64,000 bases of DNA from Pleurodeles waltl (lineage: Eukaryota; Chordata; Amphibia; Caudata; Salamandridae): positions 1,027,235,066-1,027,299,065 of the forward strand of contig NC_090446.1 in NCBI RefSeq assembly GCF_031143425.1, given 5' to 3'. The notes beneath the pieces were generated by a model. It saw only the letters and a list, made by a program, of their open reading frames with translations, had not been told where the DNA came from and searched no databases. Positions 34,041 through 45,590 of the stretch are shown here, piece by piece. The stretch's first letter is position 1, and each line of letters starts with the position of its first letter. The translations under genes were made by a program, and so were the position numbers.

Positions 34041-35136
34041 GTCTTATCATAATTTAGCTTTTGCATCAATTGTTTCTCCAATACCCGATTCCTTACATCA
34101 CTTATGGCTACATTAGACTTATTAAAATCATCCATGAGCGAATTAGCTAACCAAGTAGGTAAAAGCTTGGATTTTGACTCTCTACCTCTGAGGAGACAAA
34201 AAGGTGAAACCCCAGTGGTAGAGTGAGGTGTATTTAGATAGGCCCAAATTTTTTCTTTGACGAAATCTCTAACATCGCAATTACTAGCTACAGCTGTCTG
34301 AATACCTTCCTTCAAAATTCTATTGGCTCTCTCCACCAAACCATTTGAGGCAGGACTGTACAAAGCAACCTGCAGATGTTTGATATTGAATTTTCCTAAA
34401 AAATCTGCCATTTTCTTAGAAGTGAAATGTACACCATTATCAGTCACTATCACTGATGGGGCACCTTCCAAATCAAAGAAATTGGATAAAATGTTAATTT
34501 CAGATTCAGTATCTGTGCTCTCTACAAATGAATAATATATCCACTTTGAAAAGTAGTCAATAGCAACCACAAGATACCTCATATCTCTAGACAACAACAA
34601 ATACGGACCAGAAAAATCCAACGCAATTTTCTCCCATGGCTTGGATGGTGGAGTAACAGTATGCAACGGTTTAATATTGCTTTTCCAGTGTTTATCAGAC
34701 ACCACACATGAAGAACAAGAGTTGACAAACTCAGCCACTTCTTTATCCATATTGGGCCACCAATACTTCATTTTAAGCATTCTGCAAGTGGCAGAAACTC
34801 CAAGGTGACCCTCGTGTGCTATCTTAATTAATCGTATTCTCAAATCATTTGGAGGTACGCACACAGACCCCCTCATTCAAAAGCCATTTTCACATGATAA
34901 TTCCATAGCAAGTTGCTTGTATGTATTCATTTCGCCCCTATATTTCTTTTTATTCGGCCAACCATGCTTGACATAATAAAGAACTTGCGAAAGAACCACG
35001 TAATTCGCCATGGCCAACTCCCAGTCCTCTTGTGTGAACAACCCATCCGAATCAGAAACAAGGTCTAGAACTCCCACCACACACTCCACATCTCGATCAT
35101 CCGCAACACTAGTAGTGTGTGGTAAAGGAAGTCTTG
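34041..35136 (-). pseudogene. Element A integrase, N-terminal and core
   Basis: The minus strand continues from RNase H through SRLPLPHTT and a connecting segment to a stop at 34879-34877. It then runs from MRGSVCVPPNDLRIR into the zinc-binding HLGVSATCRML...CSSC segment and the catalytic core with Asp in ALDFSGPY, Asp in VTDNGVHF and Glu in LVERANRIL. The frame ends at the H2 insertion after KLNYDKT and resumes at 23257. Integrase would insert element DNA; this one is split and has a nonsense codon. Confidence 0.9.
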
Positions 35137-36354
35137 ATAAGTGTAAGGAAATGCCTCCTTGGCATGGTTGCCCCCTGACTTTTTGCCTTTGCTGATGCTA
35201 TGTTTACAATTGAAAGTGTGCTGAGGCCTGCTAACCAGGCCCCAGCACCAGTGTTCTTTCCCTAACCTGTACTTTTGTATCCACAATTGGCAGACCCTGG
35301 CATCCAGATAAGTCCCTTGTAACTGGTACTTCTAGTACCAAGGGCCCTGATGCCAAGGAAGGTCTCTAAGGGCTGCAGCATGTCTTATGCCACCCTGGAG
35401 ACCTCTCACTCAGCACAGACACACTGCTTGCCAGCTTGTGTGTGCTAGTGAGGACAAAACGAGTAAGTCGACATGGCACTCCCCTCAGGGTGCCATGCCC
35501 GCCTCTCACTGCCTATGCAGTATAGGTAAGACACCCCTCTAGCAGGCCTTACAGCCCTAAGGCAGGGTGCACTATACCATAGGTGAGGGTACCAGTGCAT
35601 GAGCATGGTACCCCTACAGTGTCTAAACAAAACCTTAGACATTGTAAGTGCAGGGTAGCCATAAGAGTATATGGTCTGGGAGTTTGTCAAACACGAACTC
35701 CACAGCACCATAATGGCTACACTGAAAACTGGGAAGTTTGGTATCAAACTTCTCAGCACAATAAATGCACACTGATGCCAGTGTACATCTTATTGTAAAA
35801 TACACCACAGAGGGCACCTTAGAGGTGCCCCCTGAAACTTAACCGACTATCTGTGTAGGCTGACTAGTTTTAGCAGCCTGCCACAAACCGAGACATGTTG
35901 CTGGCCCCATGGGGAGAGTGCCCTTGTCACTCTGAGGCCAGTAACAAAGCCTGCACTGGGTGGAGATGCTAACACCTCTCCCAGGCAGGTATTGTCACAC
36001 CTGGCGGTGAGCCTCAAAGGCTCACCTCCTTTGTGCCAACCCAGCAGGACACTCCAGCTAGTGGAGTTGCCCGCCCCCTCCGGCCAGGCCCCACTTTTGG
36101 CGGCAAGGCCGGAGAAAATAATGAGAAAAACAAGGAGGAGTCACTGGCCAGTCAGGACAGCCCCTAAGGTGTCCTGAGCTGAAGTGACTCTAACTTTTAG
36201 AAATCCTCCATCTTGCAGATGGAGGATTCCCCCAATAGGGTTAGGATTGTGACCCCCTCCCCTTGGGAGGAGGCACAAAGAGGGTGTACCCACCCTCAGG
36301 GCTAGTAGCCATTGGCTACTAACCCCCCAGACCTAAACACGCCCTTAAATTTAG

Positions 36355-36362
36355 TATTTAAG
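36355..36362 (+). promoter_or_regulatory. TATA-like box in element B 5' LTR
   Basis: TATTTAAG, conserved at 44113-44120 in the 3' LTR and at 59393-59400 (minus strand) in element C. Transcription would begin about 25-30 bases downstream. Confidence 0.5.
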
Positions 36363-37556
36363 GGCTACCCTGAACCCTAGAAAATTAGATTCCTGCAACT
36401 ACAAGAAGAAGGACTGCCCAGCTGAAAACCCCTGCAGCGGAAGACCAGAAGACGACAACTGCCTTGGCTCCAGAAACTCACCGGCCTGTCTCCTGCCTTC
36501 CAAAGATCCTGCTCCAGCGACGCCTTCCAAAGGGACCAGCGACCTCGACATCCTCTGAGGACTGCCCCTGCTTCGAAAAGACAAGAAACTCCCGAGGACA
36601 GCGGACCTGCTCCCAGAAAAGCTGCAACTTTGTTTCCAGCAGCTTTAAAGAACCCTGCAAGCTCCCCGCAAGAAGCGTGAGACTTGCAACACTGCACCCG
36701 GCGACCCCGACTCGGCTGGTGGAGATCCGACGCCTCAGGAGGGACCCCAGGACTACTCTGATACTGTGAGTACCAAAACCTGTCCCCCCTGAGCCCCCAC
36801 AGCGCCGCCTGCAGAGGGAATCCCGAGGCTTCCCCTGACCGCGACTCTTTGAATCCTAAGTCCCGACACCGGGGAGAGACCCTGCACCGCAGCCCCCAGG
36901 ACCTGAAGGACCGGACTTTCACTGGAGGAGTGACCCCCAGGAGTCCCTCTCCCTTGACCAAGTGGAGGTTTCCCCGAGGAACCCCCCCCTTGCCTGCCTG
37001 CAGCACTGAAGAGATCCCGAGATCTCTCATAGACTAACATTGAAAACCCGACGCTTGTTTCTACACTGCACCCGGCCGCCCCCGCGCCGCTGAGGGTGAA
37101 ATTTCTGTGTGGACTTGTGTCCCCCCCGGTGCCCTACAAAACCCCCCTGGTCTGCCCTCCGAAGACGCGGGTACTTACCTGCAAGCAGACCGGAACCGGG
37201 GCACCCCCTTCTCTCCATTCTAGCCTATGTGGTTTGGGCACCACTTTGAACTCTGCACCTGACCGGCCCTGAGCTGCTGGTGTGGGGACTTCGGGGTTGC
37301 TCTGAACCCCCAACGGTGGGCTACCTTGGACCAAGAACTGAACCCTGTAAGTGTCCTACTTACCTGGTAAAACTAACAAAAACTTACCTCCCCCAGGAAC
37401 TGTGAAAATTGCACTGTGTCCACTTTTAAAACAGCTATTTGTCAATAACTTGAAAAGTATACATGCAATTTTTATGATTTGAAGTTCCTAAAGTACTTAC
37501 CTGCAATACCTTTCGAACAAGATATTACATGTTAAATTTGAACCTGTGGTTCTTAA

Positions 37557-37562
37557 AATAAA
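37557..37562 (+). promoter_or_regulatory. Poly(A) signal in element B LTR
   Basis: AATAAA; matching copies lie at 45318-45323 in the 3' LTR and at 58190-58195 (minus strand) in element C. Confidence 0.5.
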
Positions 37563-37824
37563 CTAAGAAAAGATATTTTTCTATAACAAAACCTATTGGC
37601 TGGATTTGTCTCTGAGTGTGTGTACCTCATTTATTGTCTATGTGTATGTACAACAAATGCTTAACACTACTCCTTGGATAAGCCTACTGCTCGACCACAC
37701 TACCACAAAATAGAGCATTAGTATTATCTATTTTTACCACTATTTTACCTCTAAGGGGAACCCTTGGACTCTGTGCATGCTATTCCTTACTTTGAAATAG
37801 CACATACAGAGCCAACTTCCTACA

Positions 37825-37845
37825 TTGGTGGATCAGCGGTGGGGT
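37825..37845 (+). promoter_or_regulatory. Putative primer-binding site of element B
   Basis: TTGGTGGATCAGCGGTGGGG directly follows the 5' LTR, the position expected for a tRNA primer. I cannot assign the tRNA. Confidence 0.4.
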
Positions 37846-38088
37846 ACAAGACTTTGCATTTGCTGGACTACTCAGCCAATACCTGATCACACGACAAATT
37901 CCAAAATTGTCATTAGAAATTGATTTTTGCAATTTGAAAAGTTTTCTAAATTCTTAAAAGACCTGCTAGGGCCTTGTGTTAGATCCTGTTTAGCATTTCT
38001 TTTAGAGTTTAAAAGTTTGTAAAAGTTTGAATTAGATTCTAGAACCAGTTGTAGATTCTTAAAAAGTATTCCAACTTTTAGAAGCAAA

Positions 38089-41000
38089 ATGTCTAGCACA
38101 GATGTGACTGTGGTGGAACTCGACACCACACCTTACCTCCATCTTAAGATGAGGGAGCTAAGGTCACTCTGTAAAATAAAGAAAATAACAATGGGCCCCA
38201 AACCTACCAAAATACAGCTCCAGGAGCTTTTGGCAGAGTTTGAAAAGGCCAACCCCTCTGAGGGTGGCAACTCAGAGGAAGAGGATAGTGACTTGGAGGA
38301 AAATTCCCCCCTACCAGTCCTATCTAGGGAGAACAGGGTCCCTCAAACCCTGACTCCAAAAATAATAGTCAGAGATGCTGGTTCCCTCACAGGAGAGACC
38401 AACACCTCTGAAATCACTGAGGATAACCCCAGTGAAGAGGACATCCAGTTAGCCAGGATGGCCAAAAGATTGGCTTTGGAAAGACAGATCCTAGCCATAG
38501 AGAGGGAAAGACAAGAGATGGGCCTAGGACCCATCAATGGTGGCAGCAACATAAATAGGGTCAGAGATTCTCCTGACATGTTGAAAATCCCTAAAGGGAT
38601 TGTAACTAAATATGAAGATGGTGATGACATCACCAAATGGTTCACAGCTTTTGAGAGGGCTTGTGTAACCAGAAAAGTGAACAGATCTCACTGGGGTGCT
38701 CTCCTTTGGGAAATGTTCACAGGAAAGTGTAGGGATAGACTCCTCACACTCTCTGGACCAGATGCAGAATCTTATGACCTCATGAAGGGTACCCTGATTG
38801 AGGGCTTTGGATTCTCCACTGAGGAGTATAGGATTAGATTCAGGGGGGCTCAAAAATCCTCGAGCCAGACCTGGGTTGACTTTGTAGACTACTCAGTGAA
38901 AACACTAGATGGTTGGATTCAAGGCAGTGGTGTAAGTAATTATGATGGGCTGTACAATTTATTTGTGAAAGAACACCTGTTAAGTAATTGTTTCAATGAT
39001 AAACTGCATCAGCATCTGGTAGACCTAGGACCAATTTCTCCCCAAGAATTGGGAAAGAAGGCGGACCATTGGGTCAAGACAAGGGTGTCCAAGACTTCAA
39101 CAGGGGGTGACCAAAAGAAAGGGGTCACAAAGACTCCCCAGGGGAAGGGTGATGAGACAACCAAAACTAAAAATAGTAAAGAGTCTTCTACAGGCCCCCA
39201 AAAACCTGCACAGGAGGGTGGGCCCAGAGCCTCTTCACAAAACAATGGGTACAAGGGTAAAAACTTTGATCCCAAAAAGGCCTGGTGTCATAGCTGTAAA
39301 CAGCATGGACACCAAACTGGAGACAAGGCCTGTCCCAAGAAAGGTTCCACTCCAAACTCCCATCCAGGTAACACTGGTATGGCTAGTCTCCAAGTGGGAT
39401 CAACAGTGTGCCCAGAGCAAATCAGGGCCCACACTGAAGCTACTCTAGTTTCTGAGGGTGGGGTGGATTTAGCCACACTAGCTGTCTGGCCGCCTAACAT
39501 GCAAAAATACAGACAGCAACTCTTAATTAATGGGACTAGAATAGAGGGCCTGAGGGATACAGGTGCCAGTGTCACCATGGTGACAGAGAAACTGGTTTCC
39601 CCTGGCCAATACCTGACTGGAAAAACTTACACAGTCACCAACGCTGACAATCAGAGAAAAGTACATCCCATGGCAATGGTTACTTTAGAATGGGGAGGGG
39701 TCAATGGCCTGAAACAGGTGGTGGTCTCCTCAAATATCCCAGTGGACTGTCTGCTTGGAAATGACCTGGAGTCCTCAGCATGGGCTGAGGTAGAACTAAA
39801 AACCCATGCAGCAATGCTGGGTATCCCTGAACTGGTATGTGTGAAAACAAGAGCACAGTGCAAGGCACAGGGTGAACAAGTAGAGCTGGAGTCTGGAAGA
39901 ATGGCCCAGCCTACCAAGAGAACAGGAAAGTCAGTTGGGAAACCAACTGCAACACAGCAAAAGAAAGGGAACCTCTCTTCTCAGGAAGAAGTTCTGCCCT
40001 CTGAGGGAACTGAGCCTTTGGAGCTTGAACCTTATCAGGTTGAGCTCTTAGGCCCAGGGGGACCCTCAAGGGAGGAGCTGTGTAAGGGACAAGAAACCTG
40101 TCCCTCTCTTGAAGGCCTTAGGCAGCAAGCTGCTGAAGAGTCCAAAGGCAAGAAAAATGGAACGCATAGGGTCTATTGGGAAGATGGACTCCTGTACACT
40201 GAGGCCAGAGACCCCAAACCTGGTGCCACTAGGAGAGTGGTAGTGCCTCAGCTGTTCAGGAAGTTCATCCTAACATTGGCCCATGACATTCCCCTTGCTG
40301 GACATTTGGGACAAACCAAGACGTGGGAGAGGTTAGTCAACCACTTCTACTGGCCCAATATGTCCAACATGGTTAAGGAGTTCTGCCTCTCCTGCCCCAC
40401 CTGTCAAGCCAGTGGTAAGACAGGTGGGCATCCAAAGGCCCCCCTCATTCCACTTCCAGTGGTGGGGGTTCCCTTTGAAAGAGTGGGTGTGGACATAGTT
40501 GGTCCACTAGAACCTCCCACAGCCTCAGGAAATATGTATATCCTGGTAGTAGTGGATCATGCTACCAGGTATCCTGAAGCTATTCCCCTTAGGTCGACTA
40601 CTGCCCCTGCAGTAGCCAAGGCCCTCATTGGTATCTTTACCAGAGTGGGTTTCCCTAAGGAGGTGGTGTCTGACAGGGGTACCAACTTCATGTCAGCATA
40701 CCTAAAGCACATGTGGAATGAGTGTGGGGTGACTTATAAATTCACTACACCATACCATCCACAAACTAATGGCTTAGTTGAGAGATTCAACAAGACATTA
40801 AAAGGCATGATCATGGGGCTCCCAGAAAAACTCAAAAGGAGATGGGATGTCCTCTTGCCATGTCTGCTTTTCGCTTACAGAGAGGTGCCACAGAAGGGAG
40901 TAGGATTCTCACCCTTTGAACTTCTGTTTGGTCATCCTGTAAGGGGACCACTTGCCCTTGTTAAAGAAGGCTGGGAGAGACCTCTCCATGAGCCTAAACA

Positions 41001-42504
41001 GGACATAGTGGACTATGTACTTGGCCTTCGCTCTAGAATGGCAGAGTACATGGAAAAGGCAACCAAAAACCTTGAGGCCAGCCAACAGCTCCAGAAGTTT
41101 TGGTATGACCAAAAGGCTGCACTGGTGGAGTTCCAACCAGGGCAGAAAGTCTGGGTTCTGGAGCCTGTGGCTCCCAGGGCACTCCAGGACAAATGGAGTG
41201 GCCCTTACCCAGTACTAGAAAGGAAGAGTCAGGTCACCTACCTGGTGGACCTGGGCACAAGCAGGAGCCCCAAGAGGGTGATCCATGTGAACCGCCTTAA
41301 GCTCTTCCATGACAGGGCTGATGTGAATCTGTTGATGGTAACAGATGAGGATCAGGAGGCAGAGAGTGAACCTCTCCCTGATCTTCTGTCATCAGACCCA
41401 AAAGATGGCACAGTAGATGGAGTGATCTACTCAGACACCCTCTCTGGCCAACAGCAAGCTGATTGTAGGAGAGTCCTACAACAGTTTCCTGAACTCTTCT
41501 CCTTGGCCCCTGGTCAGACACACCTGTGTACCCATGATGTGGACACAGGAGACAGCATGCCTGTCAAGAACAAAATCTTTAGACAATCTGACCATGTCAA
41601 AGAAAGCATCAAGGTGGAAGTCCACAAGATGCTGGAATTGGGAGTAATTGAGCGCTCTGACAGCCCCTGGGCTAGCCCAGTGGTCTTAGTCCCCAAACCT
41701 CACACCAAAGATGGAAAGAAAGAGATGAGGTTTTGTGTGGACTACAGAGGGCTCAATTCTGTCACCAAGACAGATGCCCATCCAATTCCAAGAGCTGATG
41801 AGCTCATTGATAAATTAGGTGCTGCCAAATTTCTAAGTACCTTTGACTTGACAGCAGGGTACTGGCAAATAAAAATGGCACCTGGAGCAAAAGAAAAGAC
41901 AGCATTCTCCACACCTGATGGGCATTATCAGTTTACTGTTATGCCCTTTGGTTTAAAGAATGCCCCTGCCACCTTCCAAAGGTTGGTGAATCAAGTCCTT
42001 GCTGGCTTGGAGTCCTTTAGCACAGCTTATCTTGATGATATTGCTGTCTTTAGCTCCACCTGGCAGGATCACCTGGTCCACCTGAGGAAGGTTTTGAAGG
42101 CTCTGCAATCTGCAGGCCTCTCTATCAAGGCATCCAAATGCCAGATAGGGCAGGGAACTGTGGTTTACTTGGGACACCTTGTAGGTGGAGGCCAAGTTCA
42201 GCCACTCCAACCCAAGATCCAGACTATTCTGGACTGGGTAGCTCCAAAAACCCAGACTCAAGTCAGGGCATTCCTTGGCTTGACTGGGTACTACAGGAGG
42301 TTTGTGAAGGGATATGGATCCATTGTGACAGCCCTCACTGAACTCACCTCCAAGAAAATGCCCAAGAAAGTAAACTGGACTGTGGAATGCCAACAGGCCT
42401 TTGACACCCTGAAACAGGCAATGTGCTCAGCACCAGTTCTCAAAGCTCCAGATTATTCTAAGCAGTTCATTGTGCAGAGACTGATGCCTCTGAACATGGG
42501 ATAG
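38089..42504 (+). CDS. Element B gag-protease-integrase-RT polyprotein
   Basis: 1471 codons from ATG 38089. Rough residues: charged N-terminus; SCAN-like capsid region at about 190-340 (TWVDFVDYSVKTLDGWIQ, LVDLGPISPQELGKKADHW); a knuckle with spacing CX2CX4HX6C at about 399-414; protease LRDTGAS near 487; integrase zinc region (HLGQTKTWERL...CPTC) from about 737, with acids in VGVDIVGP (~800), VVSDRGTNF (~861) and LVERFNKTL (~897), then a GPY-like WSGPYPVL; RT with FCVDYRGLN, FDLTAGYW and YLDDI (~1313); then the start of RNase H. A 2-base frameshift near 42477 changes the last residues and gives a stop at 42502. Gag forms the particle; pol copies and integrates the element. Confidence 0.93.
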   Translation: MSSTDVTVVELDTTPYLHLKMRELRSLCKIKKITMGPKPTKIQLQELLAEFEKANPSEGGNSEEEDSDLEENSPLPVLSRENRVPQTLTPKIIVRDAGSLTGETNTSEITEDNPSEEDIQLARMAKRLALERQILAIERERQEMGLGPINGGSNINRVRDSPDMLKIPKGIVTKYEDGDDITKWFTAFERACVTRKVNRSHWGALLWEMFTGKCRDRLLTLSGPDAESYDLMKGTLIEGFGFSTEEYRIRFRGAQKSSSQTWVDFVDYSVKTLDGWIQGSGVSNYDGLYNLFVKEHLLSNCFNDKLHQHLVDLGPISPQELGKKADHWVKTRVSKTSTGGDQKKGVTKTPQGKGDETTKTKNSKESSTGPQKPAQEGGPRASSQNNGYKGKNFDPKKAWCHSCKQHGHQTGDKACPKKGSTPNSHPGNTGMASLQVGSTVCPEQIRAHTEATLVSEGGVDLATLAVWPPNMQKYRQQLLINGTRIEGLRDTGASVTMVTEKLVSPGQYLTGKTYTVTNADNQRKVHPMAMVTLEWGGVNGLKQVVVSSNIPVDCLLGNDLESSAWAEVELKTHAAMLGIPELVCVKTRAQCKAQGEQVELESGRMAQPTKRTGKSVGKPTATQQKKGNLSSQEEVLPSEGTEPLELEPYQVELLGPGGPSREELCKGQETCPSLEGLRQQAAEESKGKKNGTHRVYWEDGLLYTEARDPKPGATRRVVVPQLFRKFILTLAHDIPLAGHLGQTKTWERLVNHFYWPNMSNMVKEFCLSCPTCQASGKTGGHPKAPLIPLPVVGVPFERVGVDIVGPLEPPTASGNMYILVVVDHATRYPEAIPLRSTTAPAVAKALIGIFTRVGFPKEVVSDRGTNFMSAYLKHMWNECGVTYKFTTPYHPQTNGLVERFNKTLKGMIMGLPEKLKRRWDVLLPCLLFAYREVPQKGVGFSPFELLFGHPVRGPLALVKEGWERPLHEPKQDIVDYVLGLRSRMAEYMEKATKNLEASQQLQKFWYDQKAALVEFQPGQKVWVLEPVAPRALQDKWSGPYPVLERKSQVTYLVDLGTSRSPKRVIHVNRLKLFHDRADVNLLMVTDEDQEAESEPLPDLLSSDPKDGTVDGVIYSDTLSGQQQADCRRVLQQFPELFSLAPGQTHLCTHDVDTGDSMPVKNKIFRQSDHVKESIKVEVHKMLELGVIERSDSPWASPVVLVPKPHTKDGKKEMRFCVDYRGLNSVTKTDAHPIPRADELIDKLGAAKFLSTFDLTAGYWQIKMAPGAKEKTAFSTPDGHYQFTVMPFGLKNAPATFQRLVNQVLAGLESFSTAYLDDIAVFSSTWQDHLVHLRKVLKALQSAGLSIKASKCQIGQGTVVYLGHLVGGGQVQPLQPKIQTILDWVAPKTQTQVRAFLGLTGYYRRFVKGYGSIVTALTELTSKKMPKKVNWTVECQQAFDTLKQAMCSAPVLKAPDYSKQFIVQRLMPLNMG

Positions 42505-42869
42505 GGGCAGTTTTGTCCCAAACAAATGATGGTGGCCTTGACCAGCCTGTTGCTTTCATTAGCAGGAGGTTACTCCCCAGGGAGCAGCGTTGGAGTGCCA
42601 TTGAGAGGGAGGCCTTTGCTGTGGTTTGGTCCCTGAAGAAGCTGAGACCATACCTCTTTGGGACTCACTTCCTAGTTCAAACTGACCACAGACCTCTCAA
42701 ATGGCTGATGCAAATGAAAGGTGAAAATCCTAAACTGTTGAGGTGGTCCATCTCCCTACAGGGAATGGACTTTATAGTGGAACACAGACCTGGGACTGCC
42801 CATGCCAATGCAGATGGCCTTTCCAGGTTCTTCCACTTAGAAAATGAAGACTCTCTTGGGAAAGGTTAG
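42505..42869 (+). pseudogene. Element B RNase H, out of frame with pol
   Basis: The frame resumes with GAVLSQTNDGGLDQPVAFISR, then REAFAVVWSLKKLRPYLFG, QTDHRPLKWL and ADGLSRFFHL, ending at TAG 42867. These are gypsy RNase H blocks. In element C the same region is continuous with RT, so the break is specific to B. Confidence 0.9.
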
Positions 42870-42883
42870 TCTCATCCTCTTTC

Positions 42884-42899
42884 GTTTGGGGGGGGGTTG
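42884..42899 (+). promoter_or_regulatory. Polypurine tract of element B
   Basis: A G-rich run (GGGGGGGGG with a TTG at its end) abuts the 3' LTR. Confidence 0.7.
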
Positions 42900-45585
42900 T
42901 GTAAGGAAATGCCTCCTTGGCATGGTTGCCCCCTGACTTTTTGCCTTTGCTGATGCTATGTTTACAATTGAAAGTGTGCTGAGGCCTGCTAACCAGGCCC
43001 CAGCACCAGTGTTCTTTCCCTAACCTGTACTTTTGTATCCACAATTGGCAGACCCTGGCATCCAGATAAGTCCCTTGTAACTGGTACTTCTAGTACCAAG
43101 GGCCCTGATGCCAAGGAAGGTCTCTAAGGGCTGCAGCATGTCTTATGCCACCCTGGAGACCTCTCACTCAGCACAGACACACTGCTTGCCAGCTTGTGTG
43201 TGCTAGTGAGGACAAAACGAGTAAGTCGACATGGCACTCCCCTCAGGGTGCCATGCCCGCCTCTCACTGCCTATGCAGTATAGGTAAGACACCCCTCTAG
43301 CAGGCCTTACAGCCCTAAGGCAGGGTGCACTATACCATAGGTGAGGGTACCAGTGCATGAGCATGGTACCCCTACAGTGTCTAAACAAAACCTTAGACAT
43401 TGTAAGTGCAGGGTAGCCATAAGAGTATATGGTCTGGGAGTTTGTCAAACACGAACTCCACAGCACCATAATGGCTACACTGAAAACTGGGAAGTTTGGT
43501 ATCAAACTTCTCAGCACAATAAATGCACACTGATGCCAGTGTACATCTTATTGTAAAATACACCACAGAGGGCACCTTAGAGGTGCCCCCTGAAACTTAA
43601 CCGACTATCTGTGTAGGCTGACTAGTTTTAGCAGCCTGCCACAAACCGAGACATGTTGCTGGCCCCATGGGGAGAGTGCCCTTGTCACTCTGAGGCCAGT
43701 AACAAAGCCTGCACTGGGTGGAGATGCTAACACCTCTCCCAGGCAGGAATTGTCACACCTGGCGGTGAGCCTCAAAGGCTCACCTCCTTTGTGCCAACCC
43801 AGCAGGACACTCCAGCTAGTGGAGTTGCCCGCCCCCTCCGGCCAGGCCCCACTTTTGGCGGCAAGGCCGGAGAAAATAATGAGAAAAACAAGGAGGAGTC
43901 ACTGGCCAGTCAGGACAGCCCCTAAGGTGTCCTGAGCTGAAGTGACTCTAACTTTTAGAAATCCTCCATCTTGCAGATGGAGGATTCCCCCAATAGGGTT
44001 AGGATTGTGACCCCCTCCCCTTGGGAGGAGGCACAAAGAGGGTGTACCCACCCTCAGGGCTAGTAGCCATTGGCTACTAACCCCCCAGACCTAAACACGC
44101 CCTTAAATTTAGTATTTAAGGGCTACCCTGAACCCTAGAAAATTAGATTCCTGCAACTACAAGAAGAAGGACTGCCCAGCTGAAAACCCCTGCAGCGGAA
44201 GACCAGAAGACGACAACTGCCTTGGCTCCAGAAACTCACCGGCCTGTCTCCTGCCTTCCAAAGATCCTGCTCCAGCGACGCCTTCCAAAGGGACCAGCGA
44301 CCTCGACATCCTCTGAGGACTGCCCCTGCTTCGAAAAGACAAGAAACTCCCGAGGACAGCGGACCTGCTCCCAGAAAAGCTGCAACTTTGTTTCCAGCAG
44401 CTTTAAAGAACCCTGCAAGCTCCCCGCAAGAAGCGTGAGACTTGCAACACTGCACCCGGCGACCCCGACTCGGCTGGTGGAGATCCGACGCCTCAGGAGG
44501 GACCCCAGGACTACTCTGATACTGTGAGTACCAAAACCTGTCCCCCCTGAGCCCCCACAGCGCCGCCTGCAGAGGGAATCCCGAGGCTTCCCCTGACCGC
44601 GACTCTTTGAATCCTAAGTCCCGACACCGGGGAGAGACCCTGCACCCGCAGCCCCCAGGACCTGAAGGACCGGACTTTCACTGGAGGAGTGACCCCCAGG
44701 AGTCCCTCTCCCTTGACCAAGTGGAGGTTTCCCAGAGGAACCCCCCCCTTGCCTGCCTGCAGCACTGAAGAGATCCCGAGATCTCTCATAGACTAACATT
44801 GAAAACCCGACGCTTGTTTCTACACTGCACCCGGCCGCCCCCGCGCCGCTGAGGGTGAAATTTCTGTGTGGACTTGTGTCCCCCCCGGTGCCCTACAAAA
44901 CCCCCCTGGTCTGCCCTCCGAAGACGCGGGTACTTACCTGCAAGCAGACCGGAACCGGGGCACCCCCTTCTCTCCATTCTAGCCTATGTGGTTTGGGCAC
45001 CACTTTGAACTCTGCACCTGACCGGCCCTGAGCTGCTGGTGTGGGGACTTCGGGGTTGCTCTGAACCCCCAACGGTGGGCTACCTTGGACCAAGAACTGA
45101 ACCCTGTAAGTGTCCTACTTACCTGGTAAAACTAACAAAAACTTACCTCCCCCAGGAACTGTGAAAATTGCACTAAGTGTCCACTTTTAAAACAGCTATT
45201 TGTCAATAACTTGAAAAGTATACATGCAATTTTTATGATTTGAAGTTCCTAAAGTACTTACCTGCAATACCTTTCGAACAAGATATTACATGTTAAATTT
45301 GAACCTGTGGTTCTTAAAATAAACTAAGAAAAGATATTTTTCTATAACAAAACCTATTGGCTGGATTTGTCTCTGAGTGTGTGTACCTCATTTATTGTCT
45401 ATGTGTATGTACAACAAATGCTTAACACTACTCCTTGGATAAGCCTACTGCTCGACCACACTACCACAAAATAGAGCATTAGTATTATCTATTTTTACCA
45501 CTATTTTACCTCTAAGGGGAACCCTTGGACTCTGTGCATGCTATTCCTTACTTTGAAATAGCACATACAGAGCCAACTTCCTACA
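42900..45585 (+). repeat. 3' LTR of element B
   Basis: Almost identical to the 5' LTR; differences noticed include an extra C near 44646 and two extra bases near 45174. Confidence 0.95.
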
Positions 45586-45590
45586 ATAAG

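Larger units (their letters stand above)
35142..37824 (+). repeat. 5' LTR of element B
   Basis: TGTAAGGAAATGCC...TTCCTACA. Unusually long for gypsy elements. A TATA-like TATTTAAG at 36355-36362 and AATAAA at 37557-37562 put the likely R region well inside, about 1.2 kb from the LTR start. Confidence 0.95.
35142..45585 (+). mobile_element. Gmr1-type Ty3/gypsy element B, young copy
   Basis: LTRs 35142-37824 (2683 bp) and 42900-45585 (2686 bp) differ by only about two substitutions and two small indels seen by eye. The flanking duplication is ATAAG at 35137-35141 and 45586-45590. Removing one copy restores the frame of element A RNase H (VDCLSRLP). Internal order is gag, protease, integrase, RT, RNase H, with integrase before RT, as described for the Gmr1 group. 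The single lesion seen is a 2-base frameshift before RNase H. Confidence 0.95.

Noticed and set aside
35142..45585. Element B as a retrovirus with env
   Set aside because: RNase H is followed directly by the polypurine tract and LTR, leaving no room for an envelope gene.
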